A stretch of 64,000 nucleotides of DNA from Polyangiaceae bacterium (GTDB lineage: Bacteria > Myxococcota_A > Polyangia > Polyangiales > Polyangiaceae), in NCBI GenBank assembly GCA_016719945.1, contig JADJYE010000001.1, forward strand, positions 930,001 through 994,000, read 5' to 3'. The notes under the pieces were generated by a model. The model saw only the letters and a program-made list of their open reading frames with translations, ran no database searches and was not told where the DNA came from. Both the position numbers and the translations under genes were made by a program. This document shows positions 43,859 to 53,005 of this stretch, one piece after another. Numbering within the stretch: position 1 is the stretch's first letter; every line of letters starts with the position of its first letter.

Positions 43859-43930
43859 GGTGGCGCACCTCGTGGGCGCCACCCAGCCGGAGCGCTGGTA
43901 GCTCATCCTTCGCTGGGGCTCGACGAGCCC
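43859..43930. terminator. Two hairpins in a convergent gap
   Basis: GGTGGCGC (43859-43866) pairs with GCGCCACC (43876-43883), and GGGCTC (43916-43921) pairs with GAGCCC (43925-43930). They lie between the stops of the M74-like gene and the minus-strand propeller gene. Neither has a T-tract, but their place fits transcription ends for both genes. Confidence 0.4.
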
Positions 43931-43936
43931 GATGAA

Positions 43937-45073
43937 TCAGCCGCCCGCGGCGACCGCCACCACCGTGGCCATACCCCCAGGAATTCCGGTCCCGATGAAG
44001 ACGCATTCGTCGTCGGCCGACAGGCCGCCGGCGCCGCCGTCGACGGACCGAATCGACTTCCCCTTGGGTTCGCCGAGCTTCTGGCGCATGACCTGATCAG
44101 GCCCCCACTCCATCGGGCCGATTGGCGTGGCCTTCACGAAGAAAAAAGCCGTCGCATTCAGGGCGGGCTCGTTACCCTCGAAGGGTGTCAGCGCGCCCCC
44201 CGCGACGGGTGCAACGCCACCCTTGAACGTGTCCCCTTCCTGGGGGAACGACACCATCAAATGGGTCGCCGTTGCCTCGATGCCGACGACCGGGGGCGGC
44301 GCCTTTCCCGAATAGGTCAGGGGAATCGGTGTCACCTGCTGGGTCGCGAGGTCGATGCTCGATACCCCCACGGCGGACGCCACGTAGGCGACGTCGCCCG
44401 CCACCGCTACGGCCTTGGCATCGCCGCGCCACTTGGCGACGACGGTAGCGTCGGCGCCCTCCACGCGGACCAGCTCCACGTCGTCGCCCGCGTCACGAAC
44501 GACGAGGGCAGCGCCGCGATGAACCGCCAGCCCCCCAAGATCGCCCTCGAGGAGGGTCTTAGGCTCTCCGCCCTTGCGCGGAACCGAGAACAGCTTCCCC
44601 TTACCGAGCGCGTAGACGTCGTCCTGCCAGACCGCCAAGGCGAGGATGCTGTCCCCGAGCTTCGCGAGCTGGTGCGCGTCCGTGCCGTCCCGGTTCACTC
44701 CGTGGAGCGTCCAGGAATATTGGGACTCTTCGTGTTGGATCGACCAAAAGACGGAGCGCGCGTCGTGGGTGATCTCCTGCATGCGCCCGCCGGGCGGCAG
44801 CGCGAGCCTCTTGCCCACGGCCGTCGCATCGCACCGGATCGCCTCCACCTTCGCCGTCAGCTCCGCCTTCCACTGGGGCTTGTCGTCCGGTGTCTTCGCG
44901 TCGCCCTGCTTCTTCTCTGCCGCCGACGCTGACGCCGACGCCGACGCCGGCGGCCTCGACGTCTGAGACTCGGCCGGCTTCGACGACGCCGATCCAGCGG
45001 AGTCGTTCGATGAGTCGCAGGCCATCGCTGCGGCCAGCGCAACAGGAAGCAGCCAGGACGGGGTCCTTCGCAT
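43937..45073 (-). CDS. Lipoprotein with beta-propeller-like body
   Basis: The protein has 378 residues, a lipobox (LAAAMAC) and an Ala/Ser/Lys spacer with a short SASASASA run. The body shows propeller strands: SVFWSIQHEESQYSWTLHG, DDVYALGKGKLFSVPRKGG, VAYVASAVGVSSIDLAT and CVFIGTGIPGG. It resembles the propeller at 39951 in type. The function is unknown. It is 142 bases upstream of the first tRNA-Glu and on the same strand. Confidence 0.6.
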   Translation of the reverse strand: MRRTPSWLLPVALAAAMACDSSNDSAGSASSKPAESQTSRPPASASASASAAEKKQGDAKTPDDKPQWKAELTAKVEAIRCDATAVGKRLALPPGGRMQEITHDARSVFWSIQHEESQYSWTLHGVNRDGTDAHQLAKLGDSILALAVWQDDVYALGKGKLFSVPRKGGEPKTLLEGDLGGLAVHRGAALVVRDAGDDVELVRVEGADATVVAKWRGDAKAVAVAGDVAYVASAVGVSSIDLATQQVTPIPLTYSGKAPPPVVGIEATATHLMVSFPQEGDTFKGGVAPVAGGALTPFEGNEPALNATAFFFVKATPIGPMEWGPDQVMRQKLGEPKGKSIRSVDGGAGGLSADDECVFIGTGIPGGMATVVAVAAGG

Positions 45074-45156
45074 CGCGGGATGCTACGTGAGTCGCGCTCA
45101 GGAATCGCTCGACTTCGTGTCGTGCGTGATGTGCAGTGCAGGCCGCGCGACCGGCC

Positions 45157-45215
45157 GAGGGGAAGCGGTACCGGATCGAGGGACACGCTGCGCTCGACTA
45201 CGTGTTCCCGATGAG
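45157..45215 (-). repeat. 59-bp recombinase-tail remnant next to tRNA-Glu
   Basis: This block is identical, apart from two bases, to the 59 bases that follow the other tRNA-Glu (51113-51171), in opposite orientation. It encodes, antisense to the tRNA, the last codons of the serine recombinase (GKRYRIEGHAALDYVFPMSG). Only these 59 bases remain here; the rest of a recombinase gene is absent. It looks like a scar of an earlier integration. Confidence 0.75.
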
Positions 45216-45293
45216 TGGCGTCCCCAGCGGGATTCGAACCCGCGTAGCAGCCTTGAAAGGGCTGAGTCCTGGGCCGGGCTAGACGATGGGGAC
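45216..45293 (-). tRNA. tRNA-Glu (anticodon TTC)
   Basis: The minus strand has GTCCCCA...TGGGGAC acceptor arms, a GTC/GAC D-stem, the anticodon loop CTTTCAA (TTC), a TTCGAAT T-loop and an encoded CCA end. It is 78 nt with the CCA, slightly longer than usual because the D-loop has two extra bases. The 5-bp anticodon stem CAGCC/GGCTG is perfect. This is probably the functional copy. Confidence 0.95.
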
Positions 45294-45356
45294 CGACCGA
45301 ACGGCGGTTCTTTAGCGGCTCGCGGCCGAGAGCGCAACGTCCTCGCAGCGAGCCCC

Positions 45357-46064
45357 TCAGCCGGCGCCGTACCGGTCGTGGTGCCGCACCCACTCCATCG
45401 GGCGCGCGAGCCCCGCTTCGTCGCGGCCTTTGGGGACCAGATCGAGCAGCTGGTAGGCGCCGTTGAGCGCGTCGAGCCCGCGCGAGTAGCACGAGTACGT
45501 GTGGTGGACCGCGCCGTGCTCGTCCTTGGCGAACACGCTGAGCCCGGGCAGCTCGCTGCCCTTGAAGTCGGTCGTGCCGAAGTTGTACTCGACGGGCCCG
45601 GCCGCGCGCTGCTCGTCGGTGATCGTGACGTGGAAGTCGACGTTGAAGTCGCTGCGCCCCGACGACACCCACGGGAAGCGCCAGCCCATGCGATCCCGGA
45701 ACGCATGCAGGGTGTCGAGCGGGGCTCGAGAGACCACGACAAGGGTGACGTCGCGCGCATGAAGGTGAGCGGTGACCCCGTCGAACTGGTCCGCCCAGAA
45801 CGAGCAGCTCTTGCAGCCTTCCGTCCACGAAGGGTCGAACATGAAGTGGTAGACGACGAGCTGGTGGCGTCGGTCGAACAGCTCGGCGAGGGTGCGCTCC
45901 CCCGCCACCGTGTCGAACACATAGTCCTTGTCGACAGGGACCCACGGCAGCTGGCGGCGCGCCTCCGCGAGCTCGTCTCGCATGCGCGTGAGCTCCTTCT
46001 CCTTCGCGAGCAGCTGCCTGCGCGCCTCGAGCCACGCCTGCCTCGTGCCGATGATGGGCTTCAT
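45357..46064 (-). CDS. DUF899 thioredoxin-like protein
   Basis: The protein has 235 residues. It has WLEARRQLLAKEKELTRMRD, LVVYHFMFDPSWTEGCKSCS and VFAKDEHGAVHHTYSCYSRG, the typical parts of DUF899 proteins, with a CxxC pair in the GCKSCSFW region. Members are predicted thiol-disulphide oxidoreductases of unknown substrate. No signal peptide, so it is cytoplasmic. It lies between the two inverted tRNA-Glu copies. Confidence 0.85.
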   Translation of the reverse strand: MKPIIGTRQAWLEARRQLLAKEKELTRMRDELAEARRQLPWVPVDKDYVFDTVAGERTLAELFDRRHQLVVYHFMFDPSWTEGCKSCSFWADQFDGVTAHLHARDVTLVVVSRAPLDTLHAFRDRMGWRFPWVSSGRSDFNVDFHVTITDEQRAAGPVEYNFGTTDFKGSELPGLSVFAKDEHGAVHHTYSCYSRGLDALNGAYQLLDLVPKGRDEAGLARPMEWVRHHDRYGAG

Positions 46065-46320
46065 GTCGGGCGCAGGGTAGTCGATGCCGGAGCCGGGTCA
46101 CGGACCGGGAGCTTTTCCGGTGCGCCTGCATCCTTCTCGCCCCACCAAAGGAGTCTCCGATCGCCTGGTGGATCAGCGGTTCACCCCCCCGAACGGTGCG
46201 AGCGGAGTCCAGCGTCGGTAGAACCGCGAGATGAGAGGTCACCGTACGCCGGCAAGGTTGTTGCAGCTCCAACCATCGCGGGCCGCGCATCCAGCGACGC
46301 CCGCACGGAAGGTGGACCCC

Positions 46321-47343
46321 ATGACCGCGCGTGCCCCGAGCCTCATCAGCGCCGAGCCCCTGCCTCCCCCGCCGTCGGTCCCTCGTCCCTCGAACAGCCT
46401 TGGGCTGCGCCCCGCGCCGCCGCCGTCCGCTCCCGCGCCCCGGCAAGAGATCACGCAGGAGTCGGCGAGCCTCGTGAGCCGCGGCAGCAACATGATGGCG
46501 CGCAGCATGGCGCTCGCGCCGCCGCCCCCGCCCTCCTCGCGCAGCGCGACTCCCCCTCCCGCGTCGTCGCGCCCTGCACCGCTCTCGGCGCGGCCGCTGC
46601 CGCCGATCCCGCCTCCTTCGGGGTTGGGCCTGCCTCCGATCCGGCCGCTGCCGCCGCCGCCGCCGTCGTCCCGGCCCGCGATGCCGTCGCTGGCGGGGCC
46701 CGGGCCGATGAGCGCGCCGCCCTCGACGCGCCGGCCGCCTCCCCTCCCTCCGCGCCGCACCTCGCCTCCCGCCGGCGCGCCGTCCGCTCCTCCGTCGAGC
46801 GCCGCTGCACCTGCGAGCGCCGCGCCGCCGAGCGCCGCGCCGATGAGCCTCGAGAAGACGACCATCGGCACGTTCGAGTCGACCGTCGCGCTGCGCGGAG
46901 CCGTCAGCGGTGACCGCGAGGCGCTGCGCATCCCCGGCCCTCCGCCCGTTCCCTCGCCGGTCCCCTCGCCGTCCTCCACCTCTTCGTCTTCCCCGCGACG
47001 CCGCACGTCGACGAACCCCGGCGTGGGTCTGCGCGCAGGCGAGGCGCCGCCCGCCGCCCCGAGGCCAAGCTCGTCGCCGCCTCCGCGGCGCACTCCGCCT
47101 CCTTCGCTGTCGTCGACGCAGGTCGGCCTCGGCGCGGTCCGCCTCGACGCGTCGGGCAACGTGTCGATGGCGAAGCCGGTGTCGGAGGAGCGGCGCTACC
47201 TCGTGCGCGCAGGCGACCGCAAAGGTGAGCTGATCCTCTCGGCCTTGCCCGAGGGCGTCGTGCCCCCGTCCACCGTGATGACCGTGCGCTTGCGCATCGA
47301 TCGCGAGGACGACGCGCGCGCGATCGGGCAATACGTCGAGTAG
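46321..47343 (+). CDS. Proline-rich protein with a compact C-terminal domain
   Basis: The protein has 340 residues from MTARAPSLIS. About 270 residues are Pro/Ser/Ala-rich and likely disordered, with a short helix (QEITQESASLVSRGSNMM) and a segment LEKTTIGTFESTVALRG inside. The C-terminal 70 residues have MAKPVSEERRYLVRAGDRKG and PSTVMTVRLRIDREDD. It may be a cytoplasmic scaffold. The function is unknown. Confidence 0.55.
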   Translation: MTARAPSLISAEPLPPPPSVPRPSNSLGLRPAPPPSAPAPRQEITQESASLVSRGSNMMARSMALAPPPPPSSRSATPPPASSRPAPLSARPLPPIPPPSGLGLPPIRPLPPPPPSSRPAMPSLAGPGPMSAPPSTRRPPPLPPRRTSPPAGAPSAPPSSAAAPASAAPPSAAPMSLEKTTIGTFESTVALRGAVSGDREALRIPGPPPVPSPVPSPSSTSSSSPRRRTSTNPGVGLRAGEAPPAAPRPSSSPPPRRTPPPSLSSTQVGLGAVRLDASGNVSMAKPVSEERRYLVRAGDRKGELILSALPEGVVPPSTVMTVRLRIDREDDARAIGQYVE

Positions 47344-47345
47344 CG

Positions 47346-49772
47346 CTACGACGCGATGAGCTCGAGCGCAGCGGTCTCGAGCTCGAGCTCCGCTGCTGCC
47401 TGGGACAGACCGCGCGGTCTGCTCCCCAAGCGCTCTCGAGCGCGCGCGAGGGCCTCCTCGAGCGGACGCGCCTCCTCCCCGATCACGACGGATGCGCGCT
47501 TGGCGCAGAGCAGCGCGAGGGTCGCCGGCAGAGTGGCGTCGCCGCGATCGAGCTTGAGCGCGGCGAGGCCCACGAGGGCGCCTCGCCACCAGAACGCGGG
47601 GATGTGCTGGGCGCACGCCTCCTCGAGCGTCTCGGTCCAAATCGAGGTCGGGTCCTCGCCGGAGCGAGAGATCACCTCGCCGAGCCGGCTCTGCGCGAGC
47701 AGCGCGAACGGGCGGTCGTCGGCCTCCTGACAGGCTGCGAGACCTCGCATCAACGTCGCGCGCGCGCGCTCGAGCTCGCCCATGAACGAGCGCACCTCGC
47801 CGAGGTGCACCAGGGGCCGCGACGCTCCACGCCCCCCGCGCGCGGCCGAGCACGCGACGGCCTCTTCGAGCATCGCCGCAGCGTCTGTCAGTCGCCCCGC
47901 CCGCGCGGTCGACGACGCGGACACCGACAGCGCGAAGCCGACGAGCCACGAGCGGCCGCTCCTTCGCGCTCGCCCGACCGCGAGCTCGCCTTTCTCCAGC
48001 GCTTCGTCCACGCGCCCCGACATCTGGGCGGAGATCGAGGCGCCAATCAGCCCCATCGCGGCGAGCTCGTCGGACGCCACCTCGAGCGCGGCCAGCCCTT
48101 CGCACAACTCTCGAACCGACCACCCAGTGCCTTGCTCGAGCGCCCACAACAGCCCCAGCACCTTGGATCTCTCCTCGCTCGGCGCCGCCGCCCGCGCCGC
48201 ACGTCTGGCCCTCTGCCACGCCTCGGCGAGCTCCGTGAAGCGGTTGTGCCCGTCCAGGTAGCGGTACAGGGGCTCCAGACTTCGTTGAAGCGCGTCGAGA
48301 TCCCCGGCGTTCGCGCTGTAGGCAAACGCCGCGACGATATCTTCGTGATCGGCCCCCAGCTCCTGCAGCCACGCGCGTTCGCGGGTCGCGCCGTCGTCGA
48401 GCGACCGATAGCTCGTGAACAAGCGCTCGAGGAAATACCGCGCGTGGAGCGCCTCTCGCTCGGCTCGCTCGCTGGGCTCGAGGCGCGCGAGGGCCTCCGC
48501 GCGAACCGCGGGATGGAACGCGAAGCGCCCCCCCGAGGCCCGCCGGATCATCGATGCGTCCAAGAGCTGCCCGAGCTCGCGCAGCCCTGCGCCACCAACC
48601 GCGGCCGCGGCCTCACGCGTGAACGGCGCCCGCAGGACGGCGAGCGCGCACAACGACGTGGTCGTCTCCGGCGCGAGCAGACGAAACGTCGCCTCGAGCG
48701 TAGCGCGAAGGCTCGCGTGACGGTCCGGTCGCTCACCGCGGCTCGCCTCCAGCAGCTCCGGCCCGCGCTCGAGCTCACGCACGACCTCGACCGGATCGAG
48801 CAGCCGCAGCCACGAGGTCGCCAGCTCGATGCCGAGCGGGCTGCCCTGCACCAGCGCGCACATCTGGGCGAGCCGTTCCCGCTCCGCCGCGTTCGGCTCC
48901 CAGCCGGGTCGTGCCCGCCGCGCGCACGCGAGCGCGAGCGTGCCGGCGTCCGTCGCGTCGAGCTCGGCTCCGCGGGCCGGCTCGGTCATCGGCGCGACGA
49001 AGTACGGCGACTCTGCGGCCAGCGAGAGGCGCGCGCGGCTGGTGACCAACAGCGCCAGGCGGGGGCAGCCGCCGACGAGCCGCGAGAGCACCTCCCGGGC
49101 ATCGGCGATCTGCTCGGTGTTGTCGCACACGACGAGCATCTCGCGGTCGCGAAGCCGCTCGACGAGCGCGGTGATGACCTCTTCGCTCGGGCCGACCTCG
49201 CGGGTCGAGAGCGTCGAGAGCACCGCGCGCGCGAGCGCCGGCGCCGTCTCGACCGACTCGAGGGACACGAACGCGACGCCATCCGGAAAGCGGTTCGCGA
49301 GCCGACGTGCGACCTCGAGCGCGAGGCGGGTCTTGCCGATGCCCCCGGGGCCGAGGAGGCTCACCAGGCGCGAGCCCGACGCGACCGCGCGGCACAGCTC
49401 GTCGATCTCGCGCTCTCTGCCGATGAAGGGCGTCTGCGGCTCGGGCAACGTCGCCGGCTCGCGGCGCGCCTCGGGCGGGGCCACGAAGCGGTAGCCACCC
49501 TCGGATGAGACGAGGTACCGGGGCTTGGAAGGGTCCGGCTCGATCTTCTGGCGGATACGGCCGACGGTCGTGAACACCGTGCGCGAGGGGAGCCCCTTGC
49601 GATACCCCCAGACCTCGACCTGGAGCTCGTCGCGCTCGAACGCGCGGTCCGGGCGGGCCGCGAGGTGCGCCAGCAGCCGCGCCTCGGTCGTCGTGAGCCG
49701 CTGCTCGCCGCCAGCGGTCGTCATCACCCGTCGCTCGAGGTCCAGCTGTCCGTGCTCGAGCGCGAAGCGCAT
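47346..49772 (-). CDS. OmpR-type winged-helix regulator with NB-ARC-like ATPase and TPR domain
   Basis: The protein has 808 residues. Residues 1-97 form a winged-helix domain of the OmpR/PhoB type (TTTEARLLAHLAAR, ending EGGYRFVAPP). A linker leads to an ATPase with P-loop GPGGIGKTR (141-149), LVVCDNTEQIAD and LALLVTSRARL, then helical repeats of TPR type to the end (ALEKGELAVGRARRSG). This is the SARP/AfsR-like STAND regulator layout. It would bind DNA on ligand-induced ATP exchange. It is divergent from the O-methyltransferase gene, with a direct repeat between them. Confidence 0.85.
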   Translation of the reverse strand: MRFALEHGQLDLERRVMTTAGGEQRLTTTEARLLAHLAARPDRAFERDELQVEVWGYRKGLPSRTVFTTVGRIRQKIEPDPSKPRYLVSSEGGYRFVAPPEARREPATLPEPQTPFIGREREIDELCRAVASGSRLVSLLGPGGIGKTRLALEVARRLANRFPDGVAFVSLESVETAPALARAVLSTLSTREVGPSEEVITALVERLRDREMLVVCDNTEQIADAREVLSRLVGGCPRLALLVTSRARLSLAAESPYFVAPMTEPARGAELDATDAGTLALACARRARPGWEPNAAERERLAQMCALVQGSPLGIELATSWLRLLDPVEVVRELERGPELLEASRGERPDRHASLRATLEATFRLLAPETTTSLCALAVLRAPFTREAAAAVGGAGLRELGQLLDASMIRRASGGRFAFHPAVRAEALARLEPSERAEREALHARYFLERLFTSYRSLDDGATRERAWLQELGADHEDIVAAFAYSANAGDLDALQRSLEPLYRYLDGHNRFTELAEAWQRARRAARAAAPSEERSKVLGLLWALEQGTGWSVRELCEGLAALEVASDELAAMGLIGASISAQMSGRVDEALEKGELAVGRARRSGRSWLVGFALSVSASSTARAGRLTDAAAMLEEAVACSAARGGRGASRPLVHLGEVRSFMGELERARATLMRGLAACQEADDRPFALLAQSRLGEVISRSGEDPTSIWTETLEEACAQHIPAFWWRGALVGLAALKLDRGDATLPATLALLCAKRASVVIGEEARPLEEALARARERLGSRPRGLSQAAAELELETAALELIAS

Positions 49773-49793
49773 CGACCCAAGATACCGAAGAAC

Positions 49794-49815
49794 GCGTTCA
49801 CGAAGCGTTCACGAA
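49794..49815. promoter_or_regulatory. Tandem 11-bp direct repeat, likely operator
   Basis: GCGTTCACGAA is repeated exactly, back to back (49794-49804 and 49805-49815). It lies between the start of the OmpR-type regulator (49772) and that of the O-methyltransferase (49869). Winged-helix domains of this type bind 10-11-bp direct repeats on one face of the DNA, so this is the expected site for self- and target regulation. Confidence 0.6.
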
Positions 49816-49868
49816 AGCTGTGACCACACAGCCCGCGATGTGGATGGCCGGTGCACGCTGCGCTCCTT

Positions 49869-50987
49869 ATGACAGAGCGCATGACCACCTCGCCCGCGAT
49901 CCCCAAAGCTCCGCCTGCAGGCCTCGTCCGCTTCGCCCAGCGCATCCAGCGGCGGGTCTCGTCGTTCGCCGAGAACATGTCCCCTCCTCCGTTCGCGCTG
50001 CTCGACCTGGTCATGTCGCGCTGGGTCTCCGACGCGCTCGGCGCGATCACGCGGCTCGGGGTCGCCGACCTGCTCGCCTCGGGCGGCCCGAAGGACGCCG
50101 CCGCGCTCGCCAGCGAGCTCGATCTGCACGCGCCGAGCCTGTACCGCGTGCTCAGGGCCCTCGCCCGACGCGGCCTGCTCGTCGAGGCCGACGACGGCAA
50201 CTTCGCGCTGACCGAGGTCACGCGTCCACTCGCGAAGGACCACCCGAGCTCGATGCGCAACATGGTCCTCGAGGTCACCCGCGAGCGGAACGTGGAGGTG
50301 TGGGCCAGGCTGCATCACTCCATCAAGACCGGCAGCTCGGCGTGGTCGACCCTCCACGAAGAGGACATGTGGGCCCACCTCGACGCGCGCCCGGAGGAGC
50401 ACGCGATCTTTCATGGGGCGATGGTCGAGCTGACCCGGGAGGCCGCGCCCGCCTTCGCCCGCGCGCTCGACTACGCGTCGTACGGCACGATCTGCGACAT
50501 CGGCGGTGGCGAAGGCCAGCTGCTCGCGACCATCCTCGCGGTGCACGGCGCCGCGCGGGGAGTGCTCGTCGACGCGCCCAAGGTCGTAGCGGGCGCGCCG
50601 CGCGTGCTCTCGGAGTACGGCGTCAGCGATCGATGCGAGATCGTCGCGGCGGATATCCTCAGGGGTGTGCCCGCCGGGCGCGGCTTCTACCTCGACAAGA
50701 ACATCCTCCACGGCCTGTCGGACGAGCTCGCCCGGGACGCCCTGCGCACCTGGCGTGAGGCGATGCCCGAGGGTGGCAAGCTGGCGCTGATCGAGGTCGT
50801 CGTCCCGGAGCGAGGCGGCGCCTACCTCCAGTTCCTCGACCTCCAGATGATGCTCGTCAGCTTCGGCGGCAAGGAGCGCACGCGCTCCGAGCTCACCGAG
50901 CTCCTGGCCTCCGCGGGGCTGTCGCTCGAGCGGGTCATCGACACCCCGTCGCCGATGAGCCTCATCCTCGCGGCGCGCGCGGGCTGA
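49869..50987 (+). CDS. SAM-dependent O-methyltransferase (acetylserotonin/CrtF type)
   Basis: The protein has 372 residues from MTERMTTSP. The N-terminal dimerisation/winged-helix part has ALGAITRLGVADLLASGG and LYRVLRALARRGLL. The SAM-binding motif is ICDIGGGEGQLLATIL, followed by the NILHGLSDELARDAL region of small-molecule O-methyltransferases. It would methylate a secondary metabolite or quinone-like phenol. The regulator next to it is the likely controller. Confidence 0.85.
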   Translation: MTERMTTSPAIPKAPPAGLVRFAQRIQRRVSSFAENMSPPPFALLDLVMSRWVSDALGAITRLGVADLLASGGPKDAAALASELDLHAPSLYRVLRALARRGLLVEADDGNFALTEVTRPLAKDHPSSMRNMVLEVTRERNVEVWARLHHSIKTGSSAWSTLHEEDMWAHLDARPEEHAIFHGAMVELTREAAPAFARALDYASYGTICDIGGGEGQLLATILAVHGAARGVLVDAPKVVAGAPRVLSEYGVSDRCEIVAADILRGVPAGRGFYLDKNILHGLSDELARDALRTWREAMPEGGKLALIEVVVPERGGAYLQFLDLQMMLVSFGGKERTRSELTELLASAGLSLERVIDTPSPMSLILAARAG

Positions 50988-51032
50988 GCGCGAGAGGCGT
51001 CAGGCCCCGCGGCCGCGCCCGTCGATGGCGGA

Positions 51033-51112
51033 GTCCCCATCGTCTAGCTCGGCCCAGGACTCCCGGCCCTTTCAAGGCCGCCGCGCGGGTTCGAATCCCG
51101 CTGGGGACGCCA
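51033..51112 (+). tRNA. tRNA-Glu (anticodon TTC), anomalous 80-nt copy
   Basis: The sequence has GTCCCCA/TGGGGAC acceptor arms, the anticodon loop CTTTCAA (TTC), a perfect CGGCC/GGCCG anticodon stem, a GCGGG TTCGAAT CCCGC T-arm and an encoded CCA. It is 80 nt; besides two extra D-loop bases it has two more between the D-stem and anticodon stem than the copy at 45216. It may be a divergent or less functional tRNA, or the length may be an error. The recombinase gene reads antisense into it. Confidence 0.85.
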
Positions 51113-51171
51113 CTCATAGGGAACACGTAGTCGAGCGCCGCGTGTCCCTCGATCCGGTACCGCTTCCCCTC
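51113..51171 (-). repeat. 59-bp recombinase tail shared with the other tRNA-Glu
   Basis: These bases directly follow the tRNA CCA end and match 45157-45215 in inverted orientation with two mismatches. Together with the last 29 bases of the tRNA, which are also identical, they make an 88-bp inverted duplication. Here the block is the 3' end of the serine recombinase gene and so belongs to the island. Confidence 0.75.
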
Positions 51172-52711
51172 CGCCGTGGTGGTGGGGCTGAAGACGAGCG
51201 GACCCGCGAGCAGGGCCTCCATGGCGGCCCGGGCCTCGGTCGGGTTGCGACGGAGCAGGCCGTTGAGATCGGCGAGCCGGGTCCGGGCCTCCTTCTCCAG
51301 CCTGCGAGTTTCGAGATCGAGGACCTCGGGAGCCGTCTTCAGAGCGGTGATGCAGGCCTCGATCGAGCGGAGCTGCTCCTCTCGGTCGGCGATCATGCGG
51401 ACGATCGTCTCCGGCTTCGCCGTCGTGGCGAGCAGGGCCTGGCCGAGCCGGTCCAGCTCGGCACGAAGCTGGGCAGCACGCTTCTTGAGCTGGGGACCTC
51501 GGTGTCGTCCTTCGTTGCCCGTGCCTTCAAGCGGGCTCGAAGCTCATGAAGGGCAGCGACATGATCCGCTCGCTGAGGACGTTCTCCTGGAGCCAGCCGA
51601 TGGGCTGCTCGTCCACGGCGTCGACCGGACGTCGAAGCTTGTTGCCGCAGACCGCCTCTCCGCGATCGCGATGGTAGGCGCACGTGTAGACCCTGATCGG
51701 CACGGTGCCGGCCTTGCCGTTCGCGACCGTGATCGGTCCACCACAGAGGCCGCAGCGAGCGAAGCCGCTGAGCAGGTACTTCGGCCTTGCACCGGCCCCG
51801 CTTCCTTCCGAAGCGCTGCTTGGTGCGGCGGCGGGCGTTCGCCCGCTGCCAGAGGTCGTCGTCGACGATGCGAAGCTCAGGCTTCTCGACCACGACCCAC
51901 TCGGACTTGAGTCAGGCCTCGCGGACCTTGGTGCCGCCGCGGTAGATGCCTTCGTTCTCTCGGTTTCCCAGATCAACCGGCCGGTAGCGCTCGTTGCTCA
52001 CGATGGTGCCCACGGCAGCAGACGACCTGAGCCGCTTCCGCAGTTGCCCGCACGAGGAGGAACGATCGATCGTTGAGGGTTCTTGGCGATCTCGCGGAGC
52101 CCTTCGCCTTCAGCACGGCGCTGGTAGATCTCCCGAACGACCGCGGCCTGAGCGTCGTGGATCTGGTACTCGACCCAAGCACGGCGATCGCCGGACATGA
52201 CGGGCACGTTCTGGTAGCCGTACACGCTGCCCCCGACGACGCGACCAGCACGAGCCTTCGTGAGCAGATGCTCGTGCGTCCGCTGCGAGACCTTCTCGCG
52301 CTCAAGCTCCGAGGAGTAGTTCTTGATGGTGACGATGAGCTTCGCCGTCGCGTTGTCGAAGACGACCTCTTCGCCCGTGAAGTGGTGGAAGACGCGAACG
52401 CCCTCAGCGCGAAGGTCTTCGACAGCAGGCCGACGCGGAGCATGTCGCCACCGAGCCGCGTCTCGTCCCGGACGACGAGGATCTGGAACTCGCCGCGCTT
52501 CGCTGCTTCGAGCATGGCGATGAGCGCTGGGCGCTTCACGAACTCGGCCCGGCTCGCTTCCTTCTCGCGCTCGACGAAGATCAGCGTTGGATCCGTCTCC
52601 CATCCACGCTCCGCGATGAACGCTGAGCCCTGGTCGATCTGAACGTCGATCGACGCGTGCTGGTGCTCCTCGCGGCTGCGGCGGACGTAGAGGGCGGCGC
52701 GGGTTGTCACG

Positions 52712-53005
52712 TTCTTCCTCCTCGCAGGATATCCGCGAGCAGCAGATCGGCGACGGCAGATGCGAAGCCGACCCCATCGTCGGCCAGGGCAGGCTTGCAA
52801 CGTGCTCGTGCCGCGTCCACCGAGCGATGGCCTCGACCAGGACCGACCACGCAGTCGCCCACGCGGACGACAGGAGATCGAGTGAGGACGGCTCATCGGC
52901 ACTCTGCAAGAGCACCCCGATCAGATCGGCGCTGTCCAGTGCGGCGAGGATGGCGATGCAGCGGACCTGCGCGGCTGCGACCGTTGTCGTCAGGGAAGAG
53001 TGCAT
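52712..53005 (-). CDS. Small helical protein of unknown function
   Basis: An ATG at 53005 gives MHSSLTTTVAAAQVRCIAIL, then LDSADLIGVLLQSADEPSSL and a helix with SSAWATAWSVLVEAIARW. The frame runs on into the recombinase gene, so the stop is probably hidden by an indel near 52712; the end is approximate. The start overlaps the end of the upstream gene. The function is unknown. Confidence 0.35.

Larger units (their letters stand above)
50962..52709 (-). pseudogene. Large serine recombinase, frame-broken, ending in tRNA-Glu
   Basis: A GTG at 52709 with a strong GAGGAGGA site opens TTRAALYVRRSREEHQ, the catalytic N-terminus of serine recombinases. It runs on with FQILVVRDETRLGGDM, then in other frames EKVSQRTHEHLLTKARAG, LRIVDDDLWQRANARR, a zinc-ribbon-like GFARCGLCGGPITV...CGNKL and a C-terminal KRYRIEGHAALDYVFPMSG. 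At least four frame changes and one TGA (51912-51914) interrupt it. The last codons are antisense to the tRNA. It would have integrated the island at tRNA-Glu. Confidence 0.8.

Noticed and set aside
44857..48372. Very long minus-strand open frame (1171 codons)
   Set aside because: It is Arg/Ala/Gly-rich without motifs and runs antisense to the DUF899, tRNA and Pro-rich genes; long open frames are common by chance at this GC content.
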